Assembly: GCA_017163975.1 (NCBI GenBank)
Contig: JAFFSR010000249.1
Span: 213,501 to 277,500 of the forward strand
From: Anastatus disparis
Taxonomy: Eukaryota; Arthropoda; Insecta; Hymenoptera; Eupelmidae
DNA: 64,000 bases
Reading direction: 5' to 3'
The notes under the pieces were generated by a model. It worked only from the letters and a program-made list of their open reading frames with translations. It did no database searches and had not been told where the DNA came from. Made by a program: the position numbers and the translations under genes. Shown piece by piece: positions 58,695 through 64,000 of the stretch (within the stretch, counting starts at the first letter, position 1; each line of letters opens with the position of its first letter).

Positions 58695-59278
58695 TTAAAC
58701 CCATAAACCTATAAACCATGAACCCATAAACCATAAATCCATGAACCATAAACTATAAACTCATAAACCATAAACCATAAACCAATAAACCATAAACCAA
58801 TAAACCATAAACCAATAAACCATAAACTCATAAACCATAAACTTATAAACCATAAACCCATAAACCATAAATCCATGAACCATAAACTATAAACTCATAA
58901 ACCATAAACCCATAAACCATAAACTCATAAACCATAAACCCATAATCCATAAACTCGTAAACCATAAACTTATAAACCATAAACCCATAAACCATAAATC
59001 CATGAACCATAAACTATAAACTTATAAACCATAAACCCATAAACCATAAACTCATAAACCATAAACCCATAATCCATAAACTCGTAAACCATAAACTTAT
59101 AAACCATAAACCCATAAACCATAAATCCATGAACCATAAACTATAAACTTATAAACCATAAACCCATAAATCCATAAACCATAAACCCATAAACCATAAA
59201 TCCATAATCCATAAACTCATAAACCATAAACTTATAAACCATAAACCCATAAACCTTTAAATGTACTATAAAACGATA
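58695..59278 (+). repeat. CCATAAA-type satellite, block S5, with 127-bp higher-order repeat
   Basis: This is the cleanest part of the field. The phrase ATCCATGAAC recurs at 58737, 58871, 58998 and 59125, giving intervals of 134, 127 and 127 bases; the last units are nearly identical, so they amplified recently. Confidence 0.95.
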
Positions 59279-59540
59279 AACTATATACCTATAGTAAGTA
59301 AACATTATGATTAATAAAGTCATCCATTATAGAAATGCGAAAATAATATAATTAACTATGATTTGTACTTATAATATACTATAATAATGAATATAGTTTG
59401 TGTACATTAATGATTATAATTCACTGTAGTTATGATTATAGTTTTTTTTCATAAGGGATGTGTCAATTGAACAATGTTCAGCTTTCATAGCTAATGGGTG
59501 AAATGGTGCTAATGCTTCGTGATATGGAAAATCGGGTCCT

Positions 59541-59634
59541 CTAAAATATTTATATTTAAATTATTATTCACTAACAACTTCATTTATTTTAAACTGAATT
59601 TACTAATAAATTACTGATTTCAAAAAAATCTTAC
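59541..59634 (-). other. Intron of the IntS9 pseudogene (94 bp)
   Basis: Minus-strand donor GTAAGATTTT and acceptor AATATTTTAG, with a possible alternative acceptor two bases further in. It separates IIFT from PDFPY. Confidence 0.7.
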
Positions 59635-60051
59635 CTGTAAAGATAATAGTGTGTTGAGACTGATTACCCCACATTTGTACAAAATAGACTGCATCTCCAA
59701 ATCTGCGACTTGGGTGCCCGCAGAATATAACACATGACTTCTTATAATCCGTACTAAAACCTTCGTCATAGGTTCATGTAAAATATTTTAATCTTGCATT
59801 TTGGACCAGAAACGCACGAGGAAAAGGTTCCTCTGGAAGATATACTTTGTTTTGCTTATTAGTTGAAAGTCATTCTGGTAAAATATTTGAATACGTTTAT
59901 GACGTTTCTGACACAGGTGATATAAAAAATAAAGAAACTTAAGAAAAGCCTGCTTTACCTAAATAAGAACTGAGATATTCAAATAAATCGTACACTACAT
60001 CTGAAGGGTAGCACGGTATTAAGACACAACCTCCAGATCGCAATGTCATAG

Positions 60052-60135
60052 CTACAAAAAAAGATACTCATAATGTGAAATAAAAATAATTTTACTTTGT
60101 TAAATCTTATCAAAACAAAAATAACTATAACTTAC
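60052..60135 (-). other. Intron of the IntS9 pseudogene (84 bp)
   Basis: Minus-strand donor GTAAGTTATAG and acceptor ATCTTTTTTTGTAG. It separates the GELCVTL block from LRSGGCVLIPCYP. Confidence 0.8.
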
Positions 60136-60822
60136 CTAGTGTCACACATAGTTCACCTAACATTGGGTCTGGATTAGCTGTAGGCATTAGTGCTAAATCA
60201 GTAAGAATAAGTAAAATTGCACGTTTTGATGCTATTTGATCCATAGACCTAGGATGTGTTGTAAGCGTAGATGACTCACTGACATAAGAAACTTTTTCAT
60301 AATTAATGGATATTAACCAGCTACTACTTCCTAAACAATAACCAGATCTTATTAGTGTCACAGCCAATGCGCCATAAATATCTAATTCCTGATCACAATC
60401 AACTAATTGTATATTAGCTTAAGTTGAATTAACAGCTGTCATTGATTATATATGTTTTCAAGACTTTGGATTATGAGCATCTGCCAAAGGTGGTAGAAGA
60501 AGGTGTAATATTTCCTTGCAATACCTTGCCATGATATCTCTGGGTGTTTGTTCAATAAACTCTACTGATTCTTCCATGAAAAATCTTCCTATTGAAACCT
60601 GTACCCTCAGTTGTAAATGGTAACGTCAGCATGCAAGAATAATTTGATATTATTATTGCATCAATTTCTGAAAAATCTATAATTTTTTCTAAAGATGGAC
60701 AAGACTCTGGTGTTGAATCTACAAATACTCTGCCACAACATCCATCTAATTCCTCAAAAAAGGATTTATTTTTTATTAATATGATATCAGTAACTTAATA
60801 GTAAGTATACATTAATTTCATA

Positions 60823-61704
60823 GCTTACTCCTTCGATCTGTCATCCTGATAATTATCACAAGGTACCCATTAAAGGAACTAAATCTATTATTTTAATAAG
60901 AAATCGAATTATTTTAATATTTTTATAACTCTAAAGATTTACTATGTTGCATATTTTGGTAATTTGGAGCAAACTCGTCAGGCCTTAATTTTCTCTTTTT
61001 TTTAAATCCATTCTTCTTGTGTCATAACATATCAATGATCAAGTAAAGCAGAACGATGAACCTTGATCTTACTTTTAACATATACATCCTGTCAATTTAG
61101 TTTTCATTTTACATTTAAAAAGTTATTTTTTTTCAATTCAAACTAATTTGACATGCCAATTTATTGATTGTAATAAAATTTTTTCAAGTTATTTAATATA
61201 CAGTACTTTATAGTAGAACAGTTAACGTTATCTCTTTTACTGATTAAATTGTGAGCATGCCATACATTTTTAGTATTTTATGCATTAAGTTCAATGCTTC
61301 TTGAAACAACAAAAGTAAAAAAACATTATAAAAGAATCTAAATAAATCAAGTTTATTATATTTTTTTACTCATCTTTCTCTATTTTTATCAATATTTTTT
61401 GCAACCAATTTTATTTTTTTTTATATTGTCCTTAATCACCTAAAAGAAATAAATGTAACAAGGTTATGAATTACGTTTAATTAAGTCGTTACAAATTGAA
61501 AACTATTAAAATGTATTAATTTATTTATTACTTACATTCAAAGGTTACAAAGAGTGAAAACACGTGCGTTTAAAAACAGAGTTCTGTTTTCAAATCAATG
61601 TATATTAGCATATTGTCTTCATCAACAAAATTTAAATGATGATTTTGATATTACTCCTTACTTAGTAAAGCAAAATTAGAAACACATTGAAGGTTATCAC
61701 CTTG
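60823..61704. other. AT-rich stretch without recognisable gene
   Basis: I looked for further upstream INTS9 exons on the minus strand and saw none that I can support; a possible ATG (MKLMYT) sits at 60805-60822 at the pseudogene edge. No other feature is evident. Confidence 0.4.
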
Positions 61705-62450
61705 TTGAAAATAATAAACTGGATATTTAGGTGGATATCCACTTGGATCGAGTTGGATATCACTCTAATCTTCATGTACTTGGATGCAGCTGATATTTTT
61801 TACGAAAAGTAATAATTGGGAATTATATAAGCATCAATATAACATAATAATACTAAAAATAAAATAAAATTCAAAATTTTAACCAAATTAAAATAATCTA
61901 GGGGGATTATCCTCTTGGATATCCAGTTAGATTAATAAAAACGAAAAATTAAAAAGTACGCATTACAGTAAATTATTTGATAAAATTATATAAAAAATCA
62001 ATATAAAATTTTTTATTCAGGTTCAAAATATCCAGTGGGATATTCAGGTAGATGATCCACTTGGATATTAATTTACATTATCCACTTGGATATCCAGGTG
62101 GATATTTTTGATTGAGAATGATGATTCCGCGTTTTTAGTAATAATGTAAAAGAATCATTATTATAGATTGTAACTGAAAATCCAAGTAAATTATCCACTT
62201 GGATATCTAGGTGAATTATCCTCCTAAATTATTTTAATTTGAATAAAATTTTTAATTTTCTTTTATTTTTAGTATTTTTATGTTATATAGATGCTTATAA
62301 TGCCTAATTATTACTTTCCGTAAAAAATATCCCAATGGATTTTAGCTGCATCCAGATGAATAAAGATAGGAGTGATGTCCAACTCGATCCACCTGGACAT
62401 CAAAATAGATAATCCACCTGGAAATTCAGCTAGTTATTTTCAATAGGATA
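61705..62450. repeat. Fold-back repeat with TTGGATATCCAGGTGGAT motifs
   Basis: Left arm 61705-61945 and right arm 62200-62450 are inverted copies (landmarks GGATCGAGTTGGA near 61747 and TCCAACTCGATCC near 62378; GGATGCAGCTGATA and the corresponding TTAGCTGCATCC). Between and within the arms, short near-palindromic motifs of the form CCACTTGGATATCCAGGTGG recur at least six times. No coding potential; likely a fold-back or MITE. Confidence 0.8.
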
Positions 62451-62587
62451 AGCATCATATTCTAAAAAATTATGAAGTTTCAAGACTAGAGAGACTGATG
62501 ATTTACCTGATATGATGATGAATTTAAGAAGTGTCCGAGTCTTGTTTTTTTTTAAATACATTTTGACATCTGGTGTGCTAGTATACA

Positions 62588-62592
<5 letters not shown>

Positions 62593-62640
<48 letters not shown>
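62593..62640. repeat. (TA)n microsatellite
   Basis: About 24 TA units; short frames with Tyr-Ile repeats on both strands are by-products. Confidence 0.95.
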
Positions 62641-62643
<3 letters not shown>

Positions 62644-63835
62644 AACGTTTGGCTTTTCTCGGTGTGCCTTGTAGACAACTCGTTGACGTCGGCGGCATCA
62701 GACTTTTACTTTTACCTAAGGGTTAATGCTGGAAGATGGTCGGTCGGTGGTTCGAATAAGCCAAAGTTCAAAACTTATAAACTAAATTGAAATCACTGAA
62801 TTAAATGAAAAATAAAAATGAGTTTAATAATAAAAAGTTAACTTTGATAAAAGAAATACATAAAAATTTAACTGTAATTAATATTTTAAAAAAAGGAATT
62901 TACTAGTGCGTTTGAATAATAATTGATTTAATGAAATAAGCAAACTTAAAACTAAAGCGGTAAATGACAGGGCGGATTTACAGGACAGGTTTAGCGGAAA
63001 CTGGTAAATGAGTATGAGTCGTGCAATTTTATATTTTTTACAATAATTATTCATTGCATTTATTGAGTTAAACTTAAAACTAATACAAGGTTAATTAATC
63101 AAATAATAATCTCGTAATAATGGCCGGAGACGGTGGCGTGCAAAAATACGAGATAAGGATTAAATTATATCCTTGGGCGGTCGGTATTATTTTTACCGGT
63201 GACGCGGTTTAACAAAAATTATACTTATTAATAGTTCCGATCAGTATCGGTTACAAACTAGAGTAAAAGAAAAATAAACTATTTAAAGGTTTTGGTATTA
63301 TCGACGGCGGTTACGGTCGGAATCCACTTTACCGGCGGTTGATAATACGAGTAGCGTCTTGATGTCACCCAGTATAGGCTGGAGGTACAGGTCAGTGTTG
63401 CAGGAAGGCACGATATGTTACCTCCAAGCCTCAGGGTGGATATGGAGAGGATGAGCTAGCCGTGGAATCTCCATCGACTGGCGGAGGAACTACCTCGACC
63501 AAGAAGGTGGAGGTAAGCGATAGGAAACTGTATATAGGAATCCCCCTTATACACAGCTGCTGGAAAGAGATGGAAACTTAGTCAAGCTAAGCCCAGGTAG
63601 GAGCGGTCTGCAATGTGTATAGGAATCCCCCTTATACACATTGAAACATGTAGGAGAGCTCTCACTATGTAAAGTGTAACTTCTCTACATAAAGAGAGGG
63701 GAGAAAGATCCGTTTTAGCCGGCTGTCTTGCCGACTTATATGCTCTGGGGTGCGCTATTGCTATCACGGGAGGAACGCCTCGTAGCGATTGAGCGAGGAA
63801 TCTGATTTAAGTGCGATGCTTGAAATAGCATTGTC
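62641..63835. other. GC-richer island, possible LTR
   Basis: Beginning TGTAACGTTTGGC directly after the TA run, this 1.2 kb differs from its surroundings by many CGG/CCG-rich words (GTCGGCGGC, ACCGGTGACGCGG, GACGGCGGTTACGG). A 23-base hairpin-forming string of the form TATAGGAATCCCCC...ACACA occurs twice (63533 and 63618). TGTAACG is a common LTR start, but I find no second copy, primer site or coding region, so the call is tentative. The 61-codon minus-strand frame at 63582-63767 is not recognisable. Confidence 0.3.
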
Positions 63836-64000
63836 GCAATATATATATATATAATTTTAAATAACATATTATCTTGACTAGTAAACATGCACAAGCTAAT
63901 CTAAAAAACCATTAATGACAACAATTTATTATTATTATTATTGAGGCTCTTTTGTTATTAAAATTTTAAGATTATAACCATTTGAAACAAATTCATTTTC

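Larger units (their letters stand above)
59455..60822 (-). pseudogene. IntS9: Integrator complex subunit 9 (INTS9), truncated intron-containing pseudogene
   Basis: On the minus strand three exons are legible. Exon 1 (60136-60822) has CCGRVFVDSTPESCP, IDAIIISNYSCMLTLP, then a decayed piece, then LGSSSWLISINYEKVSYVS, STLTTHPRSMDQ and MPTANPDPMLGE. Exon 2 (59635-60051) has VLIPCYPSDVVYDLFEYL, LFFISPVSETS, NKQNKVYLPEEPFPRA and CGHPSRRFGDAVYF. Exon 3 (59455-59540) has PDFPYHEALAPFHPLAMK. These match the metallo-beta-lactamase/beta-CASP region of INTS9, the partner of the snRNA-processing nuclease INTS11. Introns keep good splice sites, so this is not a processed copy. Several stops occur in each of exons 1 and 2, and the gene breaks off in exon 3, so it is non-functional. 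Confidence 0.9.

Noticed and set aside
59455..60822. Working INTS9 gene
   Set aside because: Several stops in exons 1 and 2, a missing start region and truncation in exon 3 rule out a functional product.

Overview
This window is AT-rich eukaryotic DNA made almost entirely of transposable elements, satellites and minisatellites, with no intact host gene visible. The element types (Copia primed by half of initiator tRNA-Met, BEL/Pao, Gypsy, Helitron, a Tc5-like transposon, a TTAA-flanked Mutator/Kolobok-like transposon, tRNA-derived SINEs, many fold-back MITEs) and the arthropod-type repeat proteins point to an insect. I cannot place it further; a parasitoid-wasp-like genome would fit but is not shown. 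There are no bacterial operons, CRISPR arrays or ribosome binding sites.

Layout, left to right. 1-1355 is the 3' end of a Gypsy-type pol frame fused in phase to a coiled-coil stretch and broken by two TAG codons; 1356-4560 may be its tail and an LTR with tandem repeats. 6974-7631 is a fold-back MITE. 8453-12780 is a decayed Tc5-like transposon with TAA target duplication, an intron and very long inverted ends. 12883-17489 is a nearly complete Copia element with two 232-bp LTRs and an ACACT target duplication. 17708-18880 (minus) is a decayed arthropod repeat protein running into an inverted repeat (18890-22715) that carries a G-rich/C-rich satellite. 22788-24695 is a 14-bp minisatellite, 24696-25147 a 37-bp minisatellite, and 25260-29960 (minus) a broken Helitron Rep-helicase interrupted by a fold-back insertion.

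From about 33.57 to 59.28 kb there is one satellite field (CCATAAA-type 7/8-bp units, all in the same orientation). It was interrupted by at least four insertions: a 5'-truncated BEL element (36.06-39.80 kb), a decayed DNA transposon carrying its own MITE (41.88-44.58 kb), a giant nested palindrome (46074-54422), and a Kolobok/Mutator-like transposon (55225-58694). The nested palindrome is the most striking object. Palindrome E (TA target duplication) contains at its symmetry centre palindrome D (TA), which contains at its centre palindromes A and C side by side (TA-TA-TA). Palindrome B sits in a TA at the E/D junction of only one arm, and B itself carries a SINE with its own target duplication. 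The opposite arm keeps the empty site, so insertion order can be read.

The right end holds an intron-retaining, stop-ridden, truncated copy of Integrator subunit 9 (59455-60822, minus), a fold-back repeat (61.70-62.45 kb), and a GC-richer region (62.64-63.84 kb) that may be an LTR. Host-gene content is therefore one pseudogene; everything else is mobile or repetitive DNA, consistent with heterochromatin or a TE-rich intercalary region.
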